Source: Actinomadura cremea
GTDB taxonomy: Bacteria; Actinomycetota; Actinomycetes; Streptosporangiales; Streptosporangiaceae
Assembly (NCBI RefSeq): GCF_014648495.1
Contig: NZ_BMRF01000003.1
Location: 62,001 to 126,000, forward strand
Direction: 5' to 3'
Length of the DNA stretch: 64,000 nt
Shown: positions 1 to 7,434 of the stretch, one piece after another
Layout: the number at the start of each line of letters is the position of its first letter
How positions within the stretch are numbered: position 1 is the first letter of the stretch
Notes under the pieces: generated by a model
Told to the model about the DNA's origin: nothing
What the model saw: the letters and a program-made list of their open reading frames with translations, nothing else
Database searches by the model: none
Translations under genes and position numbers: made by a program

Positions 1-182
1 GCGAGCGGGGGAGTCAGGATGTAGAACGCGGCCTTCCCCTGCCTCGTCTGCCGCTCCACCAGCTCGCGCGCCTCGTCCGGGACCTTTATGCCGGTGAGGA
101 ACACGTGCATGCCGACCATGAAGAACGCCGTCGCGGTGATCGCGATCAGCCACCAGACGGTCTCGGAAATGGAAAACAGCAT
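1..182 (-). CDS. Small membrane protein, C-terminus off the window
   Basis: Only the first 60 codons are present; the gene runs off the left edge. ATG at 182 is preceded by a good ribosome site (GGCAGGAG). The N-terminus is a single hydrophobic segment, roughly residues 5-32, followed by a charged stretch (VPDEARELVERQTRQGK) and then a second hydrophobic beginning. It is therefore probably a small integral membrane protein with a short cytoplasmic loop. I do not recognise the family and no function can be given. The gene points away from the next one, and about 170 bases between them hold the divergent promoters. Confidence 0.6.
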   Translation of the reverse strand, partial: MLFSISETVWWLIAITATAFFMVGMHVFLTGIKVPDEARELVERQTRQGKAAFYILTPPL

Positions 183-354
183 CGAATGATCTCCTGCCAC
201 CGGGCAGACGATCATACCGTCGGCGGAGGCAGCCCGCCGATCTCCCCCGGGCGGGGGACCGGCTTCACCCCGGCGGGTGGGGCCCCGCGCCCCGCCCGGC
301 TGCGATCTTCGTTGTGGATCGGGCGACCCGGCCCGCCGGAACGAAGGATCGAGC

Positions 355-930
355 ATGACCGCTGCGACCGACAGGTCGGTGACCACGGGACGGCTGCGCG
401 ACGCGTGGCGGGCGTCCCACGCCCCGGCCCCCGGGGTCCCGCGCTGGGCCTGGATCGCGGCCCTCGCCATCCCGCTGGCCGTGCTGCCGTCCGGCCTCTG
501 GCGGCTCCCGCTGGCGTTCGGCCGGACGATGGGCTTCGACGAGGCCGCCCCGCCCGCCGAGCGCGTCTACGTCGTCGTCCTGTCGATCTTCTCGGAGCTG
601 GTGGCGTTCACGGCCGTCGGCCTGGTCGCCACCTGGGGAGAGCGGTTCCCGCGCTGGATCCCCGTCCTGCGCGGCCGCCGCGTGCCGCCCCTGGCCGCCG
701 TCATCCCGGCGGCCCTCGGCGCCGTCGTCCTGACGCTCCTGTGGACCTACTCTTTCGTGGGCCAGTTCACCGGAGTCACCCTCCAGGGCGAGCCGCTGCC
801 CGCGGACTTCCCCACGGAGAAGGGCGGCTGGGAGGCGGCGATCTTCTACGCCTGCTACCTGCCGCTTCTCCTGTGGGGCCCGCTGCTGGCCGCGGTCACC
901 TACGCCTACCACCGCCGCCGCGCCTCCTGA
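355..930 (+). CDS. Four-helix integral membrane protein, function unknown
   Basis: The 192-residue product has four strongly hydrophobic segments, at about residues 32-52, 75-98, 115-135 and 165-187, with a positively charged C-terminus (YHRRRAS). ATG at 355 is chosen over the longer upstream frame because AAGGA sits just before it (GAACGAAGGATCGAGC) and the upstream codons read like non-coding sequence. The frame has very high GC at third positions, as in a real gene. No family is recognised. It converges on a secreted propeller-like protein, with only 9 bases between the two stop codons. Confidence 0.7.
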   Translation: MTAATDRSVTTGRLRDAWRASHAPAPGVPRWAWIAALAIPLAVLPSGLWRLPLAFGRTMGFDEAAPPAERVYVVVLSIFSELVAFTAVGLVATWGERFPRWIPVLRGRRVPPLAAVIPAALGAVVLTLLWTYSFVGQFTGVTLQGEPLPADFPTEKGGWEAAIFYACYLPLLLWGPLLAAVTYAYHRRRAS

Positions 931-939
931 CGCCGGGCA

Positions 940-1986
940 TCAGGGGGTCGTGGACGCGAGGGCCTCGGAGCCCTCCTCGCCGACGACCCACACGGTGTCC
1001 GTCCCGGGAACGGCGGCGAGGCCCTTGAGGAACGTCCCGTAGGAGCCGAACACCACCCGTGTCCACTCGCCGTCCCGGTACCGGTGGAGCGCCTCGCCGC
1101 CGCCCGTCACCCAGACCGTGCCGGACGCGTCGACGGCGAGGTCCTCGAAGTAGCCGCGCGTCGGGTAGCCGTCCGGGAACGGGAACCCGGTCCAGGCGGC
1201 ACCGTCCCAGTGGACGAGCTCCGTCGCGGTCGTGGCCCAGACGTCGTCCTCCGCCACCGGAACGATTGCGCTGAACTGGGTGACCACCGAGGCCGGTGGG
1301 AGGCTCGTCCAGGAGGTCCCGTCGAAGCGGGCCGCGACCCGGACGGCGGAGGGACCGAGCCCGATCGCCCACATGCCGCCGCCGTCCCGCGCCGCCTGAA
1401 GATCGGTGACCCTGGTCATCCCCGCGGGGAGACCGACGGCGGTCCAGCCGCCGCCGGTGCGGCGGAACAGCCGGAACACCTCCTGCGACTCCTCGGTGTA
1501 CCCGGCGATCCAGGTGCCCCCCACCCCCGTGCCGGCCGCTTCGAGCTGCATGCCGGGCGGCAGCTCGACCTTCCGGAAGGCCGCCCCGTCGAACCGCGCC
1601 AGGAAGTCGTCGGCCGACCCGACCCTGATTCCGGCGATCCACGTCTCGCCCGCCGCCGAGGCGATCCGGTCGATCGGCCCCTCGCCCGTCCAGCCGTTGA
1701 TCGGGTACTCGGTCCAGGACGCGCCCGTCCAGCGCCGTACGACCGGGTTCCCCTCGCTCCGGGCGACGCACCCGACGATGACGATCGGCACGCAGTACTT
1801 CCCCTGGTGCCCGCCGACCCACACGCCGCCCGCGCCGTCCGGGACCACCTCGCTCAGCCCCGCGCCCGGCCACAGGAAGGGCAGCGGTACCGGATTCCAC
1901 CCGGTTTCGGCGGCACGCGCCGTCCCGGGAATTCCGGCCACCACCACGGAAGCCGCCAACGCCAGACTCACGAGAGAACGCCTCAT
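940..1986 (-). CDS. Secreted protein with WD/Kelch-like propeller repeats
   Basis: The start at 1986 gives a clean Sec signal peptide: MRRSLVSL, a hydrophobic core, then cleavage near ARA-AE at about residue 26. The longer upstream frame is arginine-proline noise. The mature 320 residues are built of repeats of the type W-x-G and RFDG-x-x-W, about 45 residues apart (for example AARFDGTSWTSLPP and HWDGAAWTGFPFPD), typical of beta-propeller blades. No catalytic motif is visible. It is probably an extracellular binding or surface protein. It stands alone, convergent with the membrane protein to its left. Confidence 0.75.
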   Translation of the reverse strand: MRRSLVSLALAASVVVAGIPGTARAAETGWNPVPLPFLWPGAGLSEVVPDGAGGVWVGGHQGKYCVPIVIVGCVARSEGNPVVRRWTGASWTEYPINGWTGEGPIDRIASAAGETWIAGIRVGSADDFLARFDGAAFRKVELPPGMQLEAAGTGVGGTWIAGYTEESQEVFRLFRRTGGGWTAVGLPAGMTRVTDLQAARDGGGMWAIGLGPSAVRVAARFDGTSWTSLPPASVVTQFSAIVPVAEDDVWATTATELVHWDGAAWTGFPFPDGYPTRGYFEDLAVDASGTVWVTGGGEALHRYRDGEWTRVVFGSYGTFLKGLAAVPGTDTVWVVGEEGSEALASTTP

Positions 1987-2126
1987 GAGGGCACTATGAC
2001 CGCACACCACCCCACCACGCCAGTATCTACTGGCATATTTTCCCCCGCTGACCACGACCGGCCTCCGCCCGGACGCGATGGTCGTGGCGATCAAAGCCGT
2101 CGAGGGGCCCCGCTTCGGTGACCTCC

Positions 2127-2858
2127 TCAGCGGCGCCGCCTTTGGGCGGTTCGGCGGCTGAGGGCGCGGCGGAGGACGGGAGCCAGTGCGACGGTGACGG
2201 CCGCCGCGGCACCGGCGATGACGCCCCATGGACGACGCGAGCGCTGCTGCGGGCGTGCGGGTGGGGGAGCGGGGGCCCGGTTGTACTCCTCGTCCAGAAT
2301 TCGATGGAAGTGACGGGCTCGTGTGGTCTCCGAGGTGCTCATCCGCACCTGACGGGCCTCCTGCCAGAACGCACGCCCCGGACGGCCGCTGAACATCTCA
2401 CGGGAGATCGCACGCAGCCGGGTCTCGGGCAGTGCCTTGGTCTCGAAGGACATCTGCCATTCAGAGACGATCATGTTGATGTACATGAGTTGACGTCGAG
2501 CTTTGCGGTCCTCTCCCTCCGGCACCGGGCCCCACGCCTCGTCGAGGTCGGGGTCGTCCATCGCCATCTTGAGCAGCTCGGCTATCGCTATGCGCCGTGC
2601 CTCTTCGCGTGCGATCTTTGTCTCGCGTGCCTGGAATATGAGTGTGACGACGATGCCGACCAGGGCGAAGGCGGCCACGAGCGCGGAAGCGGCACCGTAG
2701 GTCTGGCCTATGAAGCTCAACCGTTCCCAATGCGCGGTCGAACCGTCGAACACGCGCAGAGCCCATGGAGATGCACCGATGAGACCGATGGCCACAATGG
2801 CGAGCAGCGTTACGTTGAGTTTTGTGACCCTGCGCCGGTCGAAGCGAACGGAAGGCAT
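2127..2858 (-). CDS. DUF6082-like membrane protein
   Basis: The 243-residue protein has two membrane segments (about residues 14-33 and 50-72), a charged middle part and a third hydrophobic helix near the C-terminus (VIAGAAAAVTVALAPVL). The central stretch LLKMAMDDPDLDEAWGP, followed by YINMIVSEWQMSFE and FWQEARQVR, matches my memory of the DUF6082 family, a group found almost only in actinomycetes and of unknown function. The C-terminal arginine tail is probably cytoplasmic. No ribosome site is obvious before ATG 2858, so an internal GTG near 2828 remains possible. Confidence 0.7.
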   Translation of the reverse strand: MPSVRFDRRRVTKLNVTLLAIVAIGLIGASPWALRVFDGSTAHWERLSFIGQTYGAASALVAAFALVGIVVTLIFQARETKIAREEARRIAIAELLKMAMDDPDLDEAWGPVPEGEDRKARRQLMYINMIVSEWQMSFETKALPETRLRAISREMFSGRPGRAFWQEARQVRMSTSETTRARHFHRILDEEYNRAPAPPPARPQQRSRRPWGVIAGAAAAVTVALAPVLRRALSRRTAQRRRR

Positions 2859-2872
2859 CTACGAACGATAGT

Positions 2873-3478
2873 TCACACGGCCGGGGCCGGGAGTGGGGCC
2901 ACTTCCCTCTCGAAGAAGTCCAGCAAAGGCTCGCCCTTGTTGTACAGGCGTGCGATCTCCGTCGCGGCGTTGCGGATCACATGAGGTGCGGAGATGCGCT
3001 TGGCTCCGCATGGCGTCCAATCCAGATCATATCGGACCTGGTAGAGGACGCGCCCGCCGATGACGACGATCTCGGGCAACTGACCCTCGGTCTCGATCGC
3101 GGACAGCTCGTCGGCCGGGAGCACGGTCAGCCCGAAGCCCTCTTCCGCCAGCATCCGTAGTGCGTACAGCTCCCATTGGATGTAGGGGGACAAGGGGCGC
3201 TCGACCACACGGACGCGCCGCACCCGCAGACCTCGCAGCTTGTTGAGCCGCGCCTCCGTGCGCACGGCATCGCGGTCTTCCTCCAGCAGGTTCAAGGAAC
3301 GCCGCCAGTCTCCGGAGGTGAACGCCCGCCAGCTCGGATCTCTCAACTCGCGAAAGAATTGGGACCGCTCGAGTTTCCAGATCACGCCGTCCAGATTCTC
3401 GGTCTGAAGCGCGAAGTCCTTGTGGTAGGCCGCGTGGTCGAGTGCGTCTCCTGCAATCCTCGGAATCTGATCAAGCAT
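2873..3478 (-). CDS. DUF6879 family protein
   Basis: The 201-residue protein resembles DUF6879, a family common in actinomycetes and often found beside XRE/DUF397 regulatory genes; its role is unknown. The typical core is visible: GLRVRRVRVVERPLSPYIQWE, then an acidic LPADEL stretch and IVVIGGRVLYQVRYD. ATG 3478 is preferred because it overlaps the stop of the upstream gene (ATGCTTGA, 8 bases), which implies translational coupling. A longer frame reaching 3595 would overlap that gene heavily and reads like noise. The two genes form one small operon. Confidence 0.75.
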   Translation of the reverse strand: MLDQIPRIAGDALDHAAYHKDFALQTENLDGVIWKLERSQFFRELRDPSWRAFTSGDWRRSLNLLEEDRDAVRTEARLNKLRGLRVRRVRVVERPLSPYIQWELYALRMLAEEGFGLTVLPADELSAIETEGQLPEIVVIGGRVLYQVRYDLDWTPCGAKRISAPHVIRNAATEIARLYNKGEPLLDFFEREVAPLPAPAV

Positions 3479-3740
3479 CGCGGATGTCCGGCTTCGCGGC
3501 TGCCAGCAGGCGCCCGGAAATGATGACGAGTCGTTCGTCCGATCCGATGCTGACTCCTGGGGGGAGACGGTCGCTGTAGGCGCCGGTGGCGTCACGTCCG
3601 ATGACTGCGATGTCGCCGTTGTCCAGTTCCCAGATCTCGGGACAGTCCTGCGTCGTTCGGCTGTCTCCCACCTCGGCCGCCGTCTTGCCCAGCCTGCGGT
3701 GGAACCCCGCGCCGTGATCGGCTTCCCATGGCCTGGTCAC
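3471..3740 (-). CDS. Small conserved protein coupled to the DUF6879 gene
   Basis: This 89-residue product has the core RTTQDCPEIWELDNGDIAVIG, then DATGAYSDRLPPGVSIGSDE and ERLVIISGRLLAAAKP. I remember similar small proteins upstream of DUF6879 genes in actinomadurae, but know no function. The GTG at 3740 is preferred because GGAAG lies about 10 bases before it; the GTG at 3752 would sit directly on that ribosome site. Its stop overlaps the start of the DUF6879 gene by 8 bases. The repeated pairing suggests that the two products work together, possibly as an antagonist pair, but this is inference. Confidence 0.65.
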   Translation of the reverse strand: MTRPWEADHGAGFHRRLGKTAAEVGDSRTTQDCPEIWELDNGDIAVIGRDATGAYSDRLPPGVSIGSDERLVIISGRLLAAAKPDIRDA

Positions 3741-4309
3741 GATGTCGCCCACTTCCGATCGGCTGATTCCGTGGAAATTTTCTCACCGAAGCTTCAAGGC
3801 GACAAGCCCTGTCCGAATGGTCCACCCGAGGTCAAGTCATGTGCATAAGATCGGATTGAGTTGCTACCTACCGTGTGCGGGCATATCTTGATCAGGGCTT
3901 TGTGCTGGTCAGGTGGTCATGTCCATTGATCGCCCATTGCTCGCCTCGCGAGATACTCCCGAATTGGAGCCGCGGTCTGCGGTCTGCGGTCTGCGCCAGG
4001 GCGGAGTCCTCTTCCGGCCAATCCGGCGTGATCCATGAGATCGCCGCCGGATCGTGGTCCGTACCGTCCACGGCGTCCGCCAAGGCCGACATGGAGACCA
4101 CCCTGTGCGGGCGATCGGTGGCGGCCGCTCTCCCGGCGCCCCTGGCGGTCGATGGGAAGGGCGCCCTCCGGCTTGTACGCCAGGCACGTACGATCTCGCT
4201 GCTCGCCCGATGCGGCACGCCGCGTCCGGCTGCTTACCTGGTCGGGTGGTTCGGCGGTCTCCGCCGATGCGGCCGGTGGTTCTTCGCTCATTGCGAGGCG
4301 GGCCGCTGT
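3741..4309. other. Gap of about 570 bases with no convincing gene
   Basis: Several open frames of 100-175 codons cross this stretch on both strands, but none has a convincing ribosome site or a recognisable domain. Local GC, about 58-60 percent around 3840-3970, is lower than in flanking genes. A 7-base tandem repeat, GCGGTCT three times, lies at 3972-3992. The best residual coding signal is a minus frame ending at 3892 (containing ISRGEQWAINGHDH), which may be the remnant of a decayed gene. The right end must hold the terminator of the HxlR gene and the left end the promoter of the DUF6879 operon. Confidence 0.5.
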
Positions 4310-4663
4310 CTATGGGGCGGTCAGTTCGGTTTGGTTGTCGGCGGCCCATTGGGCCAGCTGTGCCAGAGGTCCGTTCGTGAACGACTCACCCAGCGGGGAT
4401 AGCTGGTAGATCGCGCCGTTGCGCGCGGAGTGCCCGTCGATGCCGCGGACTCTGGCGACGAGTCCGCGCGCTTGCAGGCGTCGGAGCGACTGCGTCATGA
4501 CCTTGTCGCTGATCCCCGCGATCCGCACCAGCAGTTCCTTGCGGCGCGTCGGCCCCAGACGCAGGGCCGAGAGCACGATGGGGTCCCACGTGTGGCTGAT
4601 GAGTTCGGTCGCCGCGCGCACGTGGCAGTCGGAGACGAACGTCTGGCAAGGCCCGTCGATCAC
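4310..4663 (-). CDS. HxlR-family transcriptional regulator
   Basis: The 117-residue protein is a complete HxlR winged-helix regulator. Residues 18-100 carry the family pattern: ELISHTWDPIVLSALRLGPTR, ISDKVMTQSLRRLQARGLVAR and YQLSPLGESF. Two N-terminal cysteines (positions 6 and 13) flank the start of the DNA-binding domain; in several HxlR proteins such cysteines sense quinones, aldehydes or disulfide stress. It is divergent from an NADP-binding reductase-like gene, with a perfect inverted repeat between them. That is the standard arrangement for a regulator and its target. The start is GTG 4663, with GGGAG close upstream. Confidence 0.88.
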   Translation of the reverse strand: MIDGPCQTFVSDCHVRAATELISHTWDPIVLSALRLGPTRRKELLVRIAGISDKVMTQSLRRLQARGLVARVRGIDGHSARNGAIYQLSPLGESFTNGPLAQLAQWAADNQTELTAP

Positions 4664-4686
4664 GGCTCCCAGTGTCCCATCCGTCG

Positions 4687-4702
4687 CCTACCGAACGGTA
4701 GG
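4687..4702. promoter_or_regulatory. HxlR operator palindrome
   Basis: CCTACCG-AA-CGGTAGG is a perfect inverted repeat with 7-base arms. It lies between the divergent HxlR gene and the reductase-like gene and overlaps the expected -35 region of a plus-strand promoter whose -10 may be TAGCGT at 4714-4719. Position and symmetry fit an HxlR binding site controlling both genes. Confidence 0.65.
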
Positions 4703-4754
4703 GAGCGGGTTCCTAGCGTTCTCGGAAACAACCGCTTCTCGACGGAGGAACGCT

Positions 4755-5420
4755 GTGAACGTAGGCATCCTGGGCACCGGGAACCTGGCCGTGACCCTCG
4801 GCCGCGCATGGGCGACGGCCGGCCACTCGATTCTGGTGACCGGACGCGATGCGGTGCGTGTGAGCGGGGCCGCCGAGCAGATCGGCCCTTCGGCGCAGGC
4901 CGTGGATCCCGGTGCTCTCGCGGGCGGGAGCGACGCGGTCGTCGTCGCGGTGTCCTGGGAGGGGCTCGAGGCGGCCGTCTCGCTCGTCGGGGGCCCGGAA
5001 GGGGCGCTGGCCGGCAGGACCGTGATCGACTGCACCAATCCGGTGGACTTCGCGACCGGCGCTCTCAAGCCGGCGTCCGGTTCGGCGGCGGAGGTCGTGG
5101 CCCGGACGGCTCCCGGTGCGCACGTGGTGAAGGCGCTGCACCTGTTCGCCGGAGCCTCATGGCCGTACACGCGGTCGAAGAACGCGGCTCCGGTCGTGGC
5201 GATCTGCGGTGACGAGCGGAGCGCCCTCGACCGGACGGCGACGCTCATCGCAGATCTCGGCGCCAAGACCGCCGTGGTCGCGGGGCTCGCGGGCGCCCGG
5301 CAACTGGAGGAGGCCGCCGGGTTCGTCATGCGCGTCGTGGCGGCGGGCCACAACCCGAGGCTCGCCGTGCCCGACGTGGATCCGGCGCTCCTCGGTGCAG
5401 CGGACGCGACGACCGGCTGA
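4755..5420 (+). CDS. NADP-binding F420-dependent-reductase-like protein
   Basis: The 221-residue protein begins with a Rossmann motif, MNVGILGTGNLAVTLGRAWA (GxGxxA type), followed by a basic NADP-selecting stretch TGRD. The fold continues with SDAVVVAVSW, the acidic strand VIDCTNPVD and a long C-terminal helical part. This is the layout of the coenzyme-F420-dependent NADP oxidoreductase family and related short NADPH oxidoreductases. Whether it uses F420 cannot be read from the sequence, although the cofC gene shows that F420 is probably made. The start is GTG 4755, with a strong GGAGGAA site at 4744-4750. It is probably repressed by the divergent HxlR protein. Confidence 0.8.
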   Translation: MNVGILGTGNLAVTLGRAWATAGHSILVTGRDAVRVSGAAEQIGPSAQAVDPGALAGGSDAVVVAVSWEGLEAAVSLVGGPEGALAGRTVIDCTNPVDFATGALKPASGSAAEVVARTAPGAHVVKALHLFAGASWPYTRSKNAAPVVAICGDERSALDRTATLIADLGAKTAVVAGLAGARQLEEAAGFVMRVVAAGHNPRLAVPDVDPALLGAADATTG

Positions 5421-5430
5421 GCCGTCGCCC

Positions 5431-5467
5431 GTCCGGTGCGGCCGCCCTGGAGGGGGCCGCGCCGGAC
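5431..5467. terminator. Bidirectional terminator hairpin
   Basis: A 13-base-pair stem, GTCCGGTGCGGCC against GGCCGCGCCGGAC with one G-U type pair, lies between the convergent reductase-like gene and the TetR gene. No clear T-tract follows on the plus strand, as is common in actinomycetes. It probably serves both genes. Confidence 0.6.
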
Positions 5468-5475
5468 GGCGGGTT

Positions 5476-6129
5476 CTACGGCGTCGTGCCCGCCGGGGGA
5501 TCGGTGCAGAGTTGGGCGGTCAGGGTGGCGCACGCCCAGTCGCCCCACTCGTCGGGCGACCAGCCGCGGTCATGGACGAACACCAGGTACAGCTGCGGAC
5601 TCAGCAGGCCGAACAGGACGTCCGCGGCCATCGCGACGGAGACGCCGGGGCGGAAGTCGGGCTTGCCGGCCAGGGTTTCGGCGGCGGCCCGGTGGACGGT
5701 GTGACGAGGGTCGCCGCCCCCGGGCCACTGTGCGGCGATCTCCGGATCGGTGGCCGCGGCGGCCTCGATCAGCGGCATGATCGGGGCGACCCGGCGGAGG
5801 ATGCCGAGGGTGCCGCGGACGTGCGCCCGCAACTGGTCGGCCGCGGTGGGCGCGGCGCACGCGGCCCGGAACCACTCGCGTTCCATGGTGGCCACCGGCT
5901 CGGTGTCCCCGGCGATGGACGCGTCGACGACGTCCTTGAACAGCGTGCGCTTGTTCGAGAAGGCGTAGTAGACGGTCTGGACGGCCACGCCCGCCCGGTC
6001 CGCGACCTCCTGCAGGCTCGTCGCCCCGTATCCCTGCGCGATGAACAGCTCTCGCGCCGCCCCGATGACCTTCTCGCGGGTGCGGCGAGAGCGTTCGGCC
6101 CTCTTGTCCGGCCGCTTGACGACGTCCAT
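5476..6129 (-). CDS. TetR/AcrR-family regulator
   Basis: The 217-residue protein has the TetR helix-turn-helix at residues 15-62: TREKVIGAARELFIAQGYGA, then LQEVADRAGVAVQTVYYAFSNK. The C-terminal ligand-binding half (about 70-210) is all-helical and divergent, so the ligand is unknown. ATG 6129 is followed at once by the usual basic tail (VVKRPDKRAERSRR). A near-palindrome just upstream (6146-6173) looks like its own operator. The gene next to it, a DUF6348-like protein on the same strand, ends upstream of this promoter, so the regulator may mainly control itself or a distant target. Confidence 0.88.
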   Translation of the reverse strand: MDVVKRPDKRAERSRRTREKVIGAARELFIAQGYGATSLQEVADRAGVAVQTVYYAFSNKRTLFKDVVDASIAGDTEPVATMEREWFRAACAAPTAADQLRAHVRGTLGILRRVAPIMPLIEAAAATDPEIAAQWPGGGDPRHTVHRAAAETLAGKPDFRPGVSVAMAADVLFGLLSPQLYLVFVHDRGWSPDEWGDWACATLTAQLCTDPPAGTTP

Positions 6130-6145
6130 GGCCCGAGTTTATATC

Positions 6146-6173
6146 TAGAGATCAACACTAAAGTTCGTCTCTA
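6146..6173. promoter_or_regulatory. Candidate TetR operator
   Basis: TAGAGA-TC-AAC, six central bases, GTT-CG-TCTCTA form a 28-base imperfect palindrome starting 17 bases before the TetR start. The outer 6-base arms are perfect. The site lies in an AT-rich island (GTTTATATC next to it) that must hold the promoter, so repression by the adjacent TetR protein is likely. Confidence 0.6.
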
Positions 6174-6224
6174 AGGATTTGGAGGATTCCGCCGTACCGC
6201 CGTGACGCCCCCGGCGCGCGGCCG

Positions 6225-7295
6225 CTAAGCGCTGTCGACGGGCACGAGCAGGCCGAAGAGCCGCACCGCGACACGTCCATCGGGCAGGGGCGCCGGACCG
6301 CCCGCGACCACCGCCTGCCCGCCGGGCCACGGCTCGCCGTCCAGGAGTACCTCGTTGGTCTCCAGCCGGCCGTCGTGGTGGGCGGCGAACAGCCGCAGCC
6401 CGTGCACCTTGCGAGTGAGCGGTTCCGAGCGCAGCGCCTCCAGCAGCCGATCGAGCAGGGGCCCGGCGGGCGGCACCGGCCGGTCGGCGAAGAGGTTGAG
6501 CTGAGCGCCCAGGACCAGCTCGAACGGGCCGGCAGGGTGCTCGTACCGTTCGCGGACGACCTGGTCGGGGGCGGCGCCGGGACGCAGCAGGCCGTCGACG
6601 ATCGGATGCACCGCGCCCCGCTCGAACATGCGCACCGCGCCGCCGATCGCCTCGCGCCACGTGGCGCCGTGCCCGGCGAAGCTCTCCACGAGCCGCGACG
6701 CGGCCAGCGCCGGGTGCGACACGGCGAAGTCGACCTGGGCCAACACCACCCCGGCCGGAGCGGGATGGACGAACAAGGTCGCATCGACCCTCGTCGCGCC
6801 GTCGAGCGACACGTGGTGCCCCCGCAGGAGGCCCTCGAAGGCGGCTCGCGGCGAGGGGACGCCGCCGTCGCCGGGCTCGACCGGTTCCAGATCCTCGGCC
6901 AGCGTGCTCTCGCCGGGCATCAGGTCCGAGAGTCGCGACCCGGCCTGCAACGCGTCGTTGATGGCGCCGATCTCGCTGCTGCGCAACGCGACCCGTTCGA
7001 TCTCGCCTCGATCGGCCCGCCGGGCGCGTGCCATCGCGGCCGCGAAGACGGGCTCGGCCGAGAGGCTCACGCGTCCGCTCGGAGTCCCCACCCCGTCCGC
7101 GAACGGGACGTCCGGCAGCAACCGCCGCGTGAAGGCCATCGGCAGGAAGATCAGCAGCCGCTCGGCCAGCCACGGTTCGACGCCCGCCCCGGTCAGCCGA
7201 CCCCACACCTCTCCGTCGCCCGGCGGCTCCGCGCCCGCGCAGAACGCGGCGACCCCCACCTCGACGGCCTCGTCGAACCCCGCTGTGTCGATCAC
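6225..7295 (-). CDS. DUF6348-like protein with an extra N-terminal domain
   Basis: The 356-residue protein is soluble with no signal peptide. Residues 150-350 contain LVESFAGHGATWREAIGGAV followed by MFERGAVHPIVDGLL and LVLGAQLNLFADRPVP. I associate these with DUF6348, a family of unknown function; this assignment is from memory and moderate. The N-terminal 130 residues (WLAERLLIFLPMAFTRRLLP, then ALRSSEIGAINDALQAGS) look like a separate conserved module also found in actinomycetes. The start is GTG 7295, with AGGGTG upstream. It is a single gene. Confidence 0.6.
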   Translation of the reverse strand: MIDTAGFDEAVEVGVAAFCAGAEPPGDGEVWGRLTGAGVEPWLAERLLIFLPMAFTRRLLPDVPFADGVGTPSGRVSLSAEPVFAAAMARARRADRGEIERVALRSSEIGAINDALQAGSRLSDLMPGESTLAEDLEPVEPGDGGVPSPRAAFEGLLRGHHVSLDGATRVDATLFVHPAPAGVVLAQVDFAVSHPALAASRLVESFAGHGATWREAIGGAVRMFERGAVHPIVDGLLRPGAAPDQVVRERYEHPAGPFELVLGAQLNLFADRPVPPAGPLLDRLLEALRSEPLTRKVHGLRLFAAHHDGRLETNEVLLDGEPWPGGQAVVAGGPAPLPDGRVAVRLFGLLVPVDSA

Positions 7296-7434
7296 CGCGA
7301 CACCCTATTGCCGGAAGGCATGCGGGGGGCGCGTGAACGGCTGCGGATCGCGGCCGTAACCCGTAGCCCAGCGAAGGGTGGATCGGCTCCCAGACGGTGA
7401 AGGACGCCGGCACCGTCGAGTGCGAGACCCGCGG

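Noticed and set aside
3875-4402. A 175-codon plus-strand gene
   Set aside because: No ribosome site, many cysteines and tryptophans in unlikely places, and it runs antisense into the HxlR gene.
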